NCBI RefSeq assembly: GCF_005250615.1
Contig: NZ_SULM01000013.1
Location: 1 to 64,000, forward strand
Reading direction: 5' to 3'
From: Pseudomonas rhizoryzae
GTDB lineage: Bacteria; Pseudomonadota; Gammaproteobacteria; Pseudomonadales; Pseudomonadaceae
DNA length: 64,000 nucleotides
The notes beneath the pieces are model-generated. The model had not been told where the DNA came from. It searched no databases and was given only the letters and a program-made list of their open reading frames with translations. This document shows positions 43,379 through 52,309 of the stretch, in pieces (position 1 is the stretch's first letter; the number at the start of each line of letters is the position of its first letter). The position numbers were made by a program, and so were the translations under genes.

Positions 43379-44292
43379 GGTCCAGTCATTCCCTCGCCCT
43401 GGTGCTGGGCGGCCTGCTGCTGAGCAGCCTGGCCCAGGCCATCGAGATCCGCAAATGGGAACGCGTCCCCATGGCCATCCCTTTGGTGGTGGGCCAGGAG
43501 CGGATCCTGTTCGTCGACGCCAACGTCCGCGTCGGTGTTCCTCCGGCCATCGCCGACAAGATCCGAGTGCAAAGCACCGGTGGTGCGATCTACCTGCTGG
43601 CCAAGGAGCCCATCGAACCGAGTCGGTTGCAGCTGCAGAACGCGGCCACTGGCGAGATCATGCTGGCCGACATCGCGGCCACCCCCGCCCAGGAAGGTCA
43701 CGCCCCGCTGGAGGCGATCAAGATTGTGCCCGGCGATACGACCCCGACCCGATATGGCCAGGCAGCTTCGACCAGCGGAAGCAATGCCCCAAGGGCCACA
43801 GCCAAGGCCAGCAGCCAGGCTGATGAAGAGAACGACGAGCCGGCCCCGCCCAAACGCGAAACGCCGATTCCCGTCGTGCTCACGCGGTATGCCGCTCAGA
43901 TGCTTTATGCCCCGCTCCGTACGGTGGAGCCGGTCGACGGCGTCGCCCAAGTCAAAGTCGACAAGCGCCTGGACCTGTCGACGCTGATGCCGGCCTTGCC
44001 CGTCGAGGCAAGCCAGTTGGGCGCCTGGCGGTTGGACGACCATTGGGTGACCGCCGTGAAGTTGCGAAACCAGACCGGCCAGCGCCTGGCCCTGGATCCA
44101 CGCGAGCTAATGGGCGACTTCGCGACTGCCACCTTTCAGCACCCCTACCTCGGAGCCCGCGGCGATGCCAGCGACACCACGGTGCTCTACCTGGTCACCA
44201 AGGACCACGGACTCGGCCAGTCGCTGTTACCGAGCCTGAGCGCTGCTGATCCTCGAGTGAGCTCGGAGGCGCGCCATGCAGCTCAGAAGTAA
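43375..44292 (+). CDS. TIGR03749 family ICE protein (TraK-like)
   Basis: 305-aa periplasmic protein with a signal peptide (LALVLGGLLLSSLAQA). The family start IEIRKWERVPMAIPLVVGQER follows directly. A low-complexity linker (about 125-160) precedes a beta-rich C-terminal domain. Core-complex component equivalent to TraK/VirB9. The last 17 bases overlap the next gene. Confidence 0.88.
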   Translation: MRSSHSLALVLGGLLLSSLAQAIEIRKWERVPMAIPLVVGQERILFVDANVRVGVPPAIADKIRVQSTGGAIYLLAKEPIEPSRLQLQNAATGEIMLADIAATPAQEGHAPLEAIKIVPGDTTPTRYGQAASTSGSNAPRATAKASSQADEENDEPAPPKRETPIPVVLTRYAAQMLYAPLRTVEPVDGVAQVKVDKRLDLSTLMPALPVEASQLGAWRLDDHWVTAVKLRNQTGQRLALDPRELMGDFATATFQHPYLGARGDASDTTVLYLVTKDHGLGQSLLPSLSAADPRVSSEARHAAQK

Positions 44293-45796
44293 TCCGCTAC
44301 TCAAGTACGCTCTGCTACCCCTCCTCGTCCTGGTGGTATTCGTCGGGGTGAAAATGCTCGGCCGTAGCAAGTCCGTAGAGCCGGAGCAGCCGCAATCCGC
44401 CCAGCTCACCCCCGAACAGGCCCAGGCGCTCGGCATTGAAGGCGATACGGCCAACGACACCCTGCGCACCATCGTCGCCGAGAGTCGCCAGTTGAAGGAC
44501 CAGATGAGCAAGGTCCTGAAAGACAACGAAGAGGCCAAGCGGGAGAACGAAGGCCTCAAAGCCCAGTTGAGCAACATCAACAGCACGGTCGACAACCGCG
44601 TTCAGGCAGGCATCAACCAGGGCATGGAGAATCAGCAGAAGCAGACCCAAGGACTCGTTGATAATTTGCAGAAGCAGCTCAACACCCTGTCGCAGATGGG
44701 CAGTCAGTTGGGGGGCGCTGCAGGCGCCGGCGGCGATATGCCAATCGGGCTCGGCATCAACCCGGGCGAAGGTAATCAGTTCAAGAAAGGCAGTGGCAGC
44801 TCGGACCTGGTCTGGATCGAGCCGCAGGACGGCACGGCCGTCGATGCCAATGGCAAACCGCTCGCCGCCGGCAGTGGCCAGGCGGCCAGTGGTTTTGCCT
44901 TCCCCACGTCGTTCGGCACCGCTGGCCAGAAGACCCTGGACGCGGCGTCCGGAGGTGCGCAGCGCGTGGCGGATGGTGTGGGTGGGGATGAACAGACGCG
45001 CAAGAAGGTGCGCAAGGTCTACACCCTGCCCCAGAACTCGACGCTCATGGGTTCGGTATCCATGACCGCACTGGTGGGCAGAGTGCCGGTCGACGGCACG
45101 GTCAACGACCCCTACCCCTTTAAGGTGCTGATCGGCCCCGACAACCTGACCGCTAACGGTATCGACCTGCCCGACGTCGCCGGCGCCGTCGTGAGCGGTA
45201 CCGCCTCAGGCGATTGGACCCTGTCGTGCGTGCGAGGCCAGATCCGCAGCATGACCTTTGTCTTCACCGACGGCACCGTGCGTACCCTGCCGGCACCGCA
45301 GGAGAACGGCGGTCAGCAGAACAACGGCCAGAACAACCAGAACAGCTCCACCAATGGCCAACCGGCTGCGGTCCAGGGCGGTATGGGCTGGATCAGCGAT
45401 CCCTATGGCATCCCGTGCATCGCGGGCGATCGCCGCAGCAATGCTGCCCAGTACATCGGCTCCCAGGCGCTGATCACGGCCGCAGGCGCCGGCGCGGCCT
45501 CACTCATCAAGAGCGACGGCAGCAGCTCCAGCTACGTGCAGACCTCCAGCGGCACCATCGGCACGACCGGGATCTCCGGCAACGAGGCGATGGGCAAGAT
45601 CCTGAACCAGGGCGTCAGCGATATCTCCACCTGGGTGAACAAGCTCTACGGCCAGGCCTTCGCCGCTATTTACGTCCAACCCGGGGCGAAGGTGGCCATC
45701 CATCTCGACCAAGAGCTGGCCATCGACTACGAACTCAAGGGCCGCAAGGTCGACTATCGCAAGGGAGCTCGCCATGCCTCGGCTGACCTCGACTAA
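44276..45796 (+). CDS. TIGR03752 family ICE protein (TraB/VirB10-like)
   Basis: 506 aa. An N-terminal membrane helix (about 11-26) is followed by a periplasmic coiled coil (about 60-130) and a VirB10-type beta barrel (about 240-490; YTLPQNSTLMGSVSMTALVGRVP near 258). A Gln/Asn-rich insert lies near 343-365. It spans the envelope and energises the core complex. Overlaps the lipoprotein gene by 23 bases. Confidence 0.9.
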   Translation: MQLRSNPLLKYALLPLLVLVVFVGVKMLGRSKSVEPEQPQSAQLTPEQAQALGIEGDTANDTLRTIVAESRQLKDQMSKVLKDNEEAKRENEGLKAQLSNINSTVDNRVQAGINQGMENQQKQTQGLVDNLQKQLNTLSQMGSQLGGAAGAGGDMPIGLGINPGEGNQFKKGSGSSDLVWIEPQDGTAVDANGKPLAAGSGQAASGFAFPTSFGTAGQKTLDAASGGAQRVADGVGGDEQTRKKVRKVYTLPQNSTLMGSVSMTALVGRVPVDGTVNDPYPFKVLIGPDNLTANGIDLPDVAGAVVSGTASGDWTLSCVRGQIRSMTFVFTDGTVRTLPAPQENGGQQNNGQNNQNSSTNGQPAAVQGGMGWISDPYGIPCIAGDRRSNAAQYIGSQALITAAGAGAASLIKSDGSSSSYVQTSSGTIGTTGISGNEAMGKILNQGVSDISTWVNKLYGQAFAAIYVQPGAKVAIHLDQELAIDYELKGRKVDYRKGARHASADLD

Positions 45797-46220
45797 TCAC
45801 GCACGACTACAGATGGCGGCTGTGCTGGCCATGGCCCTGCTGGCCGCGGGCTGCTCGGTCAACAAGGAGAAGATGCTCCCTCACGGCGACCAGACCATGA
45901 TGGACGTCTGGAACGCCGGCACCACCGGCTCAGCCGGCAGCAGCCAGGGTCGCCAACTGATCGATGCCCGGGCGGAGCTGCGCCGTCCTGTGGACACGGC
46001 TCAGGCTCGGCCGCTGGCGGATAACGCCGGCTATTCGCGCACCGCGCAGAACGAGATCTACAGCCAGTTCAAGCGCCTGCCCAATCCGGACCTGGTCATG
46101 TACGTCTTCCCGCACCTGGCCGGCTCCGACCCAGCACCCATCCCCGGCTACACCACCGTTTTCCCGCTCTATCAGCGTGTGCAATACGCCATGCCCGGTG
46201 AGCGGGTGGAGAACTACTGA
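45774..46220 (+). CDS. TIGR03751 family ICE lipoprotein (TraV-like)
   Basis: 148 aa. A lipobox, LLAAGC near residues 22-27, gives a lipidated Cys. The body ends FPHLAGSDPAPIPGYTTVFP, the family signature. Outer-membrane part of the core complex, equivalent to TraV/VirB7. Its stop overlaps the ATPase start by one base. Confidence 0.88.
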   Translation: MPRLTSTNHARLQMAAVLAMALLAAGCSVNKEKMLPHGDQTMMDVWNAGTTGSAGSSQGRQLIDARAELRRPVDTAQARPLADNAGYSRTAQNEIYSQFKRLPNPDLVMYVFPHLAGSDPAPIPGYTTVFPLYQRVQYAMPGERVENY

Positions 46221-49200
46221 TGGGCATCTTCGAACGCCTGCGTGGCAAAAAGACCACCGACACTTCAGCGGCTGAGCCGGATCTTGTACCGGGCCAGCCT
46301 GGACATACTGACGCGGTTGATGAAGGGGCTCTGTCAGCCGAAGCTGAGCCAGTCATCCACCCCGAATCCATCCGTGCCACCCGCGCGCTGGAGGTCGACG
46401 AGGAAGCCGCCTATCAACGCCATCTGGATCGTTTGAAGGCTCATGGCATCCCGGAGCCCGGTGCCTGGATGACAGGCAAGGAGAAGCCTGCGACCGTGGC
46501 CGACGTGGCCAGGCTCTACGATGTCAATCCCAGCTTCACCAACCTGCTGCCCTGGGTCGAGTATCTACCTGAGCACCAGGCCATGCTGCTCGAGGACGGC
46601 AAGTCCTTGGCGGCGTTCTTCGATATCGTGCCGATCGGCACCGAAGGCCGCTCACCGGCCTGGCTACGCCAAGCGCGGGATGCCCTGGAGAACGCCCTGC
46701 AGGACAGCTTCGATGAGCTTGAGGTCAGTCCCTGGGTTATTCAGATGTACGCCTACGACGAGATCCAGTTCGACAGCTATCTCGAAGGCTTCCGTAACTA
46801 CGTGAAGCCACGCGCCCAAGGTTCGGCCTTTACCGAGCTCTACCAGGGGCTGATGAAGCACCACCTCTCGGCCATCTCCAAACCCGGAGGCTTGTTCGAG
46901 GATAAAGTGGTTTCCAAGCTGCCCTGGCGTGGCCAGCAGCGCCGCGTCCGCCTGGTGGTATCACGACGCAGCGTCGGCGACGGCCTGATGCGTGGCCAGG
47001 ATCCCGCGCTCTATCTGCGCAATACGTGTGAGCGCCTGGTCGGCTCGTTGGCCAACGCCGGCGTCCGAGCCATCCGCATGGAAGAGCGTGCGATCCGACA
47101 CTGGCTCCTGCAGTGGTTCAATCCCTGCCCCGATCACCTAGGCACCACGCGCAAAGACCATGACCGCTTTTTCGAGCTGGTGAATACACCGACCGAAGTC
47201 GAGGATGGCACCATCCCGGTGCTGGCCAGCGGCACGGACTTCTCGCAGTGCCTGCTGTACCGAGAGCCTCGCTCGGACGCAGACAAGGGCATCTGGTTTT
47301 TCGATGGCCAGCCTACCCGGGTGATCATGCTTGATCGGCTTCGCGAGGCGCCTAAGACCGGGCATTTGACGGGCGAAACCCGCCAGGGCGGTGATGCGCT
47401 CAATGCCCTGATGGACAAGCTACCTGAGGACACGGTGCTGGCCATCACCCTAGTGGTTACACCTCAAGACACTCTTGAAGCCCACCTCAACGACCTGCAC
47501 AAGAAAGCTGTGGGTGACAATCAGGCCTCGGCGCTGACCCGTGAGGCCATTCAGGATGCTCGATACCTCATTGGCCGCAAGCACAAGCTGTACAAGGGCA
47601 GCGTCGCCTTCTACGTCCGCGGCAAGCACGAAGCGGAGTTGACGCAGCGCTGCATGAACCTGACCAACATCCTGTTGGGGGCAGGCATGGAGCCCGTGCA
47701 GCCAGACGATGAGGTCGCTGGCCTTTCCAGCTACCTGAGATGGCTGCCGGCCAACTTCGATCCGAATCAGCCCCGGGCCCTGCAGTGGTACGCCCAGATG
47801 CTGCTCGTCCAGCACGTGGCCAACCTGGCCCCGGTCTGGGGCCGCCACACCGGTACCGGGCATCCCGGGACTACCGTCTTCAATCGCGGCGGCGCGCCGC
47901 TGACGTTCGATCCTTTCAACAAGGAAGATCGTCAGATGAACGCCCACGGGTTCGTCTTCGGTCCCACCGGGGCTGGTAAGTCGGCGACTCTCAACAACCT
48001 GATGATCCAGTGGCTGGCCGGTTACCGACCGCGCATGTTTGTTGCCGAGGCCGGTAACAGCTTTGGGCTGCTGGCGGACTTCGCGCAGCGCCTGGGGCTG
48101 ACCGTGCATCGCGTACGTCTCTCTCCAGGATCCGGCGTCAGTCTGGCGCCTTTCGCTGACGCCATCCGGCTCGCGGGTGATCCGACCCAAATCGCCGTCC
48201 TCGATGCCGAAGATCTGGAAGCGTCGGATCGCAACAGTGCCCCTCAGGCCAACCTAGAGGACGATCAGCGCGATGTGCTCGGTGAGATGGAAATCGTGGC
48301 GCGCCTGATGATCACTGGTGGTGAGGAGAAGGAGGACGCTCGTCTGACCCGCGCCGACCGTGCTGCCATCCGTCACGCCATCATCAATGCGGCTAAGGCC
48401 TGCTTCAAGGCCGAGAAGACCGTGCTGACCCAGGACGTCCGCGATGCTCTGAGTGCGGCCGCGCGGGACGAAGGCCTTCCCGCGGCGCGTAGAGAGCGCC
48501 TGCAAGAGATGGCCGAATCCATGGATATGTTCTGCATGGGCGCCGATGGAGAGATGTTCAACCGCCCCGGTACGCCCTGGCCGGAAGCCGACCTGACCGT
48601 AGTGGACTTCGCTACGTACGCCCGGGAGGGCTACCAGGCACAGCTCGGCATCGCCTATATCTCGCTGCTCAACTCGATCAACAACATTGCCGAGCGTGAC
48701 CAGTACAAGGGCAGGCCGTTAATCAAGCTGACAGACGAAGGCCACATCATCACCAAGCATCCTCTGCTGCTGCCCTACGCCATGAAGATCACCAAGATGT
48801 GGCGAAAGCTCGGGGCCTGGTTCTGGCTTGCTACCCAGAACATCGACGATATCCCGCTCTCCGGCGCGCCGATGCTCAACATGATCGAGTGGTGGATTTG
48901 CCTCAACATGCCGCCGGATGAGGTCGAGAAGATTTCCAAATTCCGCTCCCTCACCCCTGCGCAGAAGGAGCTGATGCTGTCAGCACGCAAGCAGAGCGGC
49001 GCCTATACCGAAGGCGTGGTGCTGTCCAAATCCATGGAGATCCTCTTTCGCGCGGTTCCGCCGAGCCTCTTCCTGGCCCTGGCAATGACGGAGCCGGAAG
49101 AGAAGGCTGAACGTGCACAGCTGATGGAGGAACTCGGCACCGATGAGCTGGGCGCGGCCGTCGCCGTGGCGGCGCGACTGGATCGGCTGCGCGGCATCGA

Positions 49201-49246
49201 GCCCTACCCCTTCGATTTGCCACCCGCTTCGGGAGCACGCGGATGA
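46220..49246 (+). CDS. Conjugative transfer ATPase (VirB4/TraC-like, TIGR03744)
   Basis: 1008-aa cytoplasmic ATPase that powers pilus assembly and transfer. A TraC-like N-terminal half contains the NLLPWVEYLPEHQAMLLED block near 109. Walker A, FGPTGAGKSATLN, is near 580-592; Walker B-like PLIKLTDEGHIITKHP is near 833 and the WLATQNIDDIPLSGAP motif near 871. Length and order fit the family. Confidence 0.92.
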   Translation: MGIFERLRGKKTTDTSAAEPDLVPGQPGHTDAVDEGALSAEAEPVIHPESIRATRALEVDEEAAYQRHLDRLKAHGIPEPGAWMTGKEKPATVADVARLYDVNPSFTNLLPWVEYLPEHQAMLLEDGKSLAAFFDIVPIGTEGRSPAWLRQARDALENALQDSFDELEVSPWVIQMYAYDEIQFDSYLEGFRNYVKPRAQGSAFTELYQGLMKHHLSAISKPGGLFEDKVVSKLPWRGQQRRVRLVVSRRSVGDGLMRGQDPALYLRNTCERLVGSLANAGVRAIRMEERAIRHWLLQWFNPCPDHLGTTRKDHDRFFELVNTPTEVEDGTIPVLASGTDFSQCLLYREPRSDADKGIWFFDGQPTRVIMLDRLREAPKTGHLTGETRQGGDALNALMDKLPEDTVLAITLVVTPQDTLEAHLNDLHKKAVGDNQASALTREAIQDARYLIGRKHKLYKGSVAFYVRGKHEAELTQRCMNLTNILLGAGMEPVQPDDEVAGLSSYLRWLPANFDPNQPRALQWYAQMLLVQHVANLAPVWGRHTGTGHPGTTVFNRGGAPLTFDPFNKEDRQMNAHGFVFGPTGAGKSATLNNLMIQWLAGYRPRMFVAEAGNSFGLLADFAQRLGLTVHRVRLSPGSGVSLAPFADAIRLAGDPTQIAVLDAEDLEASDRNSAPQANLEDDQRDVLGEMEIVARLMITGGEEKEDARLTRADRAAIRHAIINAAKACFKAEKTVLTQDVRDALSAAARDEGLPAARRERLQEMAESMDMFCMGADGEMFNRPGTPWPEADLTVVDFATYAREGYQAQLGIAYISLLNSINNIAERDQYKGRPLIKLTDEGHIITKHPLLLPYAMKITKMWRKLGAWFWLATQNIDDIPLSGAPMLNMIEWWICLNMPPDEVEKISKFRSLTPAQKELMLSARKQSGAYTEGVVLSKSMEILFRAVPPSLFLALAMTEPEEKAERAQLMEELGTDELGAAVAVAARLDRLRGIEPYPFDLPPASGARG

Positions 49247-49551
49247 GGGCGATGGACCGCTTTACTCAGGACCTCATCGACAGCCTGACACAGCTGCTCA
49301 GCCAACCCGGGCAGGATACCCTGACCGCGCTGCAGATCTGCGCTCCGGTACTAATCACCAACCTGCAGGCGGTCAAAGCGCGCGCAGTGGATCGCCGGGA
49401 GATCGAGGCCCAGCTTGATACGGCGCTCAAAGACTGGCTGGCCAAGCACCCGCAGCCGGATGAAGCGCAGCAGGCCTTGCTCGAGGCACTGCATCGAGAT
49501 GTGCTGGGCAGGGACAGCGATGAGACTACGGCTAGGGAGGCTTCAGCATGA
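49243..49551 (+). CDS. Small hypothetical transfer-operon protein
   Basis: 102 aa, helical, soluble and acidic, beginning MRAMDRFTQDLIDSLTQLLS. It overlaps the ATPase and the DsbA-like gene by 4 bases each, so it is surely translated as part of the operon. Function unknown. Confidence 0.65.
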   Translation: MRAMDRFTQDLIDSLTQLLSQPGQDTLTALQICAPVLITNLQAVKARAVDRREIEAQLDTALKDWLAKHPQPDEAQQALLEALHRDVLGRDSDETTAREASA

Positions 49552-50243
49552 AGAAGCCCGACATCCTGGCTACCCCATGGGGCCTCTACGGAATCTTGGC
49601 CGCGGTGCTCGCCTGCGCCTTAGCCGTGCATGCCATCCAGGGGCGTAGCACGCCGGAATCTGTCCAGACTAGCTCCAAACCACCGACCTTCGTCTACGGA
49701 AATGCTTTCGCGCGCTTCACGCTGATCGAGTACGGCGACCTGGAGTGCCCTTACTGCAAGGACGCCTTCCCGCAGCTAAAGCAGCTGATTGCGCGGCACG
49801 ACCAGCTGAATTGGCAATGGCAGCACCTACCACTCCCCATGCATGGGGAGGCAGCCCAGTTCGAAGCACGGCTGGTGACTTGCGCCGGTTGGTATGGAGG
49901 CAATCCGGTGTTCTGGCAAGCCATCGAAGCCGTTTACCAACATAGCCGTGGCAACGGTGCTGGCCTCGCGGTGCCGATCGATCAACTGGGCCTACAACCC
50001 GCCGTTTCGCTGCAGCACCTCCAGGGCTGCGTCCAGGACAACGCTGCGGTACGCCAAGCAATCGCGGAGCAGACTAGCACTGTGGCAAAGCAGCGCATCG
50101 ATGCTACGCCGACCTTCGAGCTGAGGGATAATAGCTCTGGCCGGGTCATCCGCCTGCCAGCGCTGCTGGATGACGCCGGCATGCTGTCCGCCATGGACTG
50201 GCTGGCTACCCAGGAGGGGGCCGATGCGCAGCAGCGCCAATGA
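49548..50243 (+). CDS. DsbA-family thiol-disulfide protein
   Basis: 231 aa anchored by an N-terminal helix (about 13-29). The thioredoxin-fold active site is ECPYCKD (C67, C70) in LIEYGDLECPYC, and the cis-Pro loop RIDATPTFEL is near 181. It probably folds disulfide-bonded mating proteins in the periplasm. Confidence 0.85.
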   Translation: MKKPDILATPWGLYGILAAVLACALAVHAIQGRSTPESVQTSSKPPTFVYGNAFARFTLIEYGDLECPYCKDAFPQLKQLIARHDQLNWQWQHLPLPMHGEAAQFEARLVTCAGWYGGNPVFWQAIEAVYQHSRGNGAGLAVPIDQLGLQPAVSLQHLQGCVQDNAAVRQAIAEQTSTVAKQRIDATPTFELRDNSSGRVIRLPALLDDAGMLSAMDWLATQEGADAQQRQ

Positions 50244-50403
50244 CATCCCGCTATGGCTGGCCAGCCTCTCCGATAAAACCCTGCAGCGGCTTAACAGCCG
50301 CCTCACCCATCTGCTGCGGATGATCGATGTCGAGAGACAACATCGTGAAGCCCAGCGCCGACCTTCCCTCTCAGCAGGCATCCGCGATGAGTCATCCCGC
50401 TAA
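50224..50403 (+). CDS. Small protein overlapping the DsbA-like gene
   Basis: 59 aa, MRSSANDIPLWLASLSDKTL then a basic helical tail (RLLRMIDVERQHREAQRR-like). It overlaps the preceding gene by 20 bases and the following frame by 17. No domain recognised; moderate support from operon packing and a GAGGGGG-like ribosome site. Confidence 0.45.
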   Translation: MRSSANDIPLWLASLSDKTLQRLNSRLTHLLRMIDVERQHREAQRRPSLSAGIRDESSR

Positions 50404-50785
50404 GTCATCCCACTCGTCGGCAGTAGGCGCCTCGACTCCGAAAGCCCGGATCGTCTTCGAACCCAGAGACGCACTTCCTCCGATCAAGCTGGCACAGGTC
50501 ACTCATCTGTTCCATGAGCATTGGCTGTTCCGCGTGGGTGTCTATGAGCATCAGGAAGCCTACGACAGCGAGCGGGAGGCGATGCAGTCAGCGGAACGTC
50601 TGCTGTTCACCCTCTTCAGTGACATCGCCGATGACCAGCAGAAGGCAGCCCTTCGCCGCGGTGATACCGCCCTGGCCTTTCGTTTCGCCGAACGCCGTGG
50701 GTACTGGCAGGGCCGACAGGACGAAAAGCACCTGCACCAGGCTGCCGTTAGTAGTGCGCTAGCCGTCTTGAGATACCTCAGCTGA
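50387..50785 (+). CDS. Hypothetical protein at the end of a transfer operon
   Basis: 132 aa. A Ser-rich N-terminus precedes a small alpha/beta domain (EHWLFRVGVYEHQEAYDSERE near 44-64). I chose ATG 50387; an in-frame ATG at 50327 would add 20 residues. It is the last gene before the fourth AACC-N17-GGTT element. Confidence 0.55.
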   Translation: MSHPAKSSHSSAVGASTPKARIVFEPRDALPPIKLAQVTHLFHEHWLFRVGVYEHQEAYDSEREAMQSAERLLFTLFSDIADDQQKAALRRGDTALAFRFAERRGYWQGRQDEKHLHQAAVSSALAVLRYLS

Positions 50786-50820
50786 CCCAGATCACGACCT
50801 CGAGGTAGAAGCCGTTTCCT

Positions 50821-50845
50821 AACCTCCTGCGATCTAGATACGGTT
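50821..50845 (+). promoter_or_regulatory. Transfer-operon element AACC-N17-GGTT, copy 4
   Basis: AACC TCCTGCGATCTAGATAC GGTT, followed by TCCCGCTGACC. Nearly identical to copy 1 over the left half. It ends 65 bases before the TIGR03757 gene and starts the third long transfer unit. Confidence 0.7.
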
Positions 50846-50910
50846 TCCCGCTGACCCAGCTCTACTGATCGCGTTTCCTGTACCAGCCATCCCTTTGCCT
50901 GGTACTGCGC

Positions 50911-51348
50911 ATGCCCCCTCTACTCTCCCGCTCGCTAGCTGGGCCACCGCTCCGCTGGCTGATCTATGCACTCGCCGCCTGCAGCGCGCCCCTCGCGAGG
51001 GCTGACGTGCTAGCCATCTCCAACGCCGCTCACCCCCTGACCAACGTTGCTAGCGCTCGCGTCGTCCTGCTGGACGCCCCTGAGCGCCTAGAGCAGCAGC
51101 TCTCCGAGGGCCTGCCTGCAGATCCGCGGCAGGCCGCAGCCATCATGCAGCAGCGGATGCGTTCAGCCTCTGCGCAGCAGCTGGGGCGCGACCTTGCCAA
51201 GGCGCACCAGGACGTTGCCGACGCCTGGAGCCTGGGCGTAGCCAAGCTGCCGGCCGTCGTGGTGGATCGCCAGTATGTGGTCTATGGCCAGCCCGACGTA
51301 GCAGCAGCCGTGGCCAGCGTCGAGCGATTCCGGAGCACTGGACGATGA
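50911..51348 (+). CDS. TIGR03757 family ICE protein
   Basis: 145 aa, exported. The core is ADVLAISNAAHPLTNVASARVV near 31-52, ending with the KLPAVVVDRQYVVYG block (about 111-125). Similar in fold logic to TrbC-type periplasmic proteins. Overlaps the next gene by 4 bases. Confidence 0.87.
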   Translation: MPPLLSRSLAGPPLRWLIYALAACSAPLARADVLAISNAAHPLTNVASARVVLLDAPERLEQQLSEGLPADPRQAAAIMQQRMRSASAQQLGRDLAKAHQDVADAWSLGVAKLPAVVVDRQYVVYGQPDVAAAVASVERFRSTGR

Positions 51349-52292
51349 CGCCGCGCCTGCAGCGCCTCCGGCGCCTCGCACTGGCCTTTCCGCTCGCTAC
51401 CAGCCTGCAGGCCACCGCAGCGGTCACCACCGCAACCATCGTGTCGTCCTCGCTCTCGCCCGAGTGCCTCGAATACAAGGTGGTTGGCATCTGCTACTGG
51501 CTGTTCTGCACCCCGTACGGCTGCAAGGTGAAGACCTCGGCCAAGGTACGGCACTTCGTGCCCGATGCAGTGGTGTCCAGCTACGCCAATACCGGCGAGA
51601 ACCCGTGGGCGGAGATGGCCTCTTTCAGCCCTATCAGCAGTGTGGCCGCCGGCGGCAATGATCCGGGCGATAGCGCAACCCAGGCCAACACTACGATCAG
51701 CGCCCGCTTCAAGAACACCGATGTCATCGGTCACCCGGGCGGCTTCGCCTTCAGCCAGTTCGCCAGCGGATCCGGCTATACCTGCAAGGGCGCCGGTACC
51801 TCCTATATGCCCTACCTGCTGAGCAACTACGACTACCTAGCCTGGCGGTACGGCATCCCCGAGGCCGTTTATCCGGAGGCCCTCATCCCAGGCAAGCGCG
51901 AAGTAGGCGGCACCTTGTCCGGCGACCTGTGGGGCAACGTCTATCCGCGCAGCGGCTTCCTGCATCAACCCGACGACTACAAGGCCGCGGCGGTCATGGC
52001 CCAGCGCGCCGGCGACGTGGTCACGCGCTCTGGCCAGATCCACGTCTACCAGTCGCTGCTGGCCCAGCCCGAGGACGGTTACTGGCCTGCAGGCGAGCTG
52101 CTCGAGAGCGACGCCACCACCGGTAAGTGGCAGGAGCTCACGCCGACGCTGAGCCAGAGCTGCGCTGCCTTCCCCAACCCGGGTCCACACGTCCAGGACG
52201 CCGTCGGCGCCTACGCCTGGGCGCTATGGCGCCCCTACAGCTGCTGCAAGCGCGAAGGCCAGGTCTTCCTGGGCAGCACCGACTTTCAATGA
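51345..52292 (+). CDS. TIGR03756 family ICE protein (TraU-like)
   Basis: 315 aa, signal peptide then a Cys-rich periplasmic domain (CLEYKVVGICYWLFCTPYGC near 38-57). This resembles TraU, which is needed for pilus assembly and mating-pair stabilisation. Confidence 0.9.
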   Translation: MTPRLQRLRRLALAFPLATSLQATAAVTTATIVSSSLSPECLEYKVVGICYWLFCTPYGCKVKTSAKVRHFVPDAVVSSYANTGENPWAEMASFSPISSVAAGGNDPGDSATQANTTISARFKNTDVIGHPGGFAFSQFASGSGYTCKGAGTSYMPYLLSNYDYLAWRYGIPEAVYPEALIPGKREVGGTLSGDLWGNVYPRSGFLHQPDDYKAAAVMAQRAGDVVTRSGQIHVYQSLLAQPEDGYWPAGELLESDATTGKWQELTPTLSQSCAAFPNPGPHVQDAVGAYAWALWRPYSCCKREGQVFLGSTDFQ

Positions 52293-52309
52293 TCAGGGAG
52301 CCGTCGATC